Source of the DNA: Caulobacteraceae bacterium
GTDB lineage: Bacteria; Pseudomonadota; Alphaproteobacteria; Caulobacterales; Caulobacteraceae
Length of the DNA stretch: 5,409 nucleotides
Assembly: GCA_947456005.1 (NCBI GenBank)
Contig: CANGRP010000178.1
Location: 1-5,409, forward strand
Direction: 5' to 3'
Under the pieces are notes generated by a model that was given only the letters and a program-made list of their open reading frames with translations, searched no databases and was not told the DNA's origin. The position numbers and the translations under genes are program-made. Each line of letters opens with the position of its first letter. Position 1 is the first letter of the stretch. This document shows, in pieces, positions 5,177 to 5,409 of the stretch.

Positions 5177-5409
5177 TCCGGGAGCTGCGTTCCCGTGCGA
5201 TGATCACCGTCTTGTCGCCGATCAGCGACTTGATCCGGGCCTCCTCGGCTGCGGGGTCGATGGGAGCGGGCGCATTGTCCGCCTCGGCCGCGACGGCGGT
5301 GGGGCTGCGGGGCTCGCCGGGCTTCCAGAACATCACCGTATCGGCGAAGCTCTTCTCCTTGTGGGCGATGTCGCCATTCTCGTCGTCGACGACGAAGCGG
5401 ATCAGGGGA
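5157..5409 (-). CDS. C-terminal part of a conserved hypothetical protein, perhaps BamF/DUF3035-like
   Basis: A minus-strand frame enters the window at 5409 and stops at TAG (5159-5157), so only the last 83 or so residues are visible and the start lies outside. Readable landmarks are LIRFVVDDENGD, SFADTVMFWKPGEP, an Ala/Pro-rich stretch, IDPAAEEARIKSLIG and a basic tail RERSSRIKIPGL. The order 'charged strand with EN-G, then f-W, then D-P-x-x-E-x-x-R, then a basic end' reminds me of the C-terminus of alphaproteobacterial DUF3035 lipoproteins (BamF, an accessory of the outer-membrane beta-barrel assembly machinery). This is recall from a short fragment and may be wrong. The codon use is typical coding, with no stop in the frame. 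It converges with the TraB/GumN gene, overlapping it by 20 bases. Confidence 0.55.
   Translation of the reverse strand, partial: PLIRFVVDDENGDIAHKEKSFADTVMFWKPGEPRSPTAVAAEADNAPAPIDPAAEEARIKSLIGDKTVIIARERSSRIKIPGL
5164..5182. terminator. Small palindrome at the convergent gene ends
   Basis: CCCGGA (5164-5169) pairs with TCCGGG (5177-5182) across a seven-base loop holding the TGA stop of the TraB/GumN gene. It sits in the last codons of both convergent genes and so could act in both directions. The six-pair stem lacks a T-run, so it is a weak terminator candidate. Confidence 0.25.

Overview
The window has very high GC content, with strong G/C preference at third codon positions. It carries a MutL with an intact endonuclease motif and a convergent gene end that weakly resembles the BamF/DUF3035 lipoprotein family. 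Together these suggest an alphaproteobacterium, most likely a Caulobacteraceae member (Brevundimonas, Phenylobacterium or Caulobacter type). The lineage is an inference from codon use and gene content, not a database match.

Left third (1-1327, plus strand): a compact run of two small integral membrane protein genes flanking the collapsed remnant of a FAD-dependent monooxygenase gene. The first gene (71-499) ends in an ATGA overlap with the remnant. The remnant keeps a dinucleotide-binding N-terminus and one further family-like stretch. A different reading frame ends in a TTGA overlap with the TTG start of the second membrane gene (686-1327). This looks like a former three-gene, translationally coupled operon whose middle gene has decayed. 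Its base composition is less extreme than that of the right part.

Middle (1328-1524): a convergent intergenic space of 197 bases with two hairpins and no gene that I can support.

Right two thirds: on the minus strand one uninterrupted frame (4092 down to 1525) encodes a complete MutL (about 616 residues, ending in the expected FGRR) that runs on through a TAC codon into a complete DJ-1/PfpI-type isonitrile hydratase homologue (234 residues). The TAC codon lies exactly where MutL should stop, one base away from TAA or TAG. A Shine-Dalgarno-like GAGG and an ATG still precede the hydratase part. The locus therefore looks like two adjacent genes that became one frame by loss of a stop, either a real fusion or a sequence error. 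Divergent from mutL, with only 22 bases between the two start codons, is an exported TraB/GumN-family protein (4115-5176). Both of its expected histidine motifs are altered, and its mature N-terminus has a TonB-box-like peptide. Its 3' end overlaps by 20 bases, tail to tail, the end of a partial minus-strand gene that leaves the window at 5409.

I see no RNA gene, insertion sequence, CRISPR array or phage gene. The most notable items are the MutL-isonitrile hydratase frame, the decayed monooxygenase and the degenerate TraB/GumN protein.
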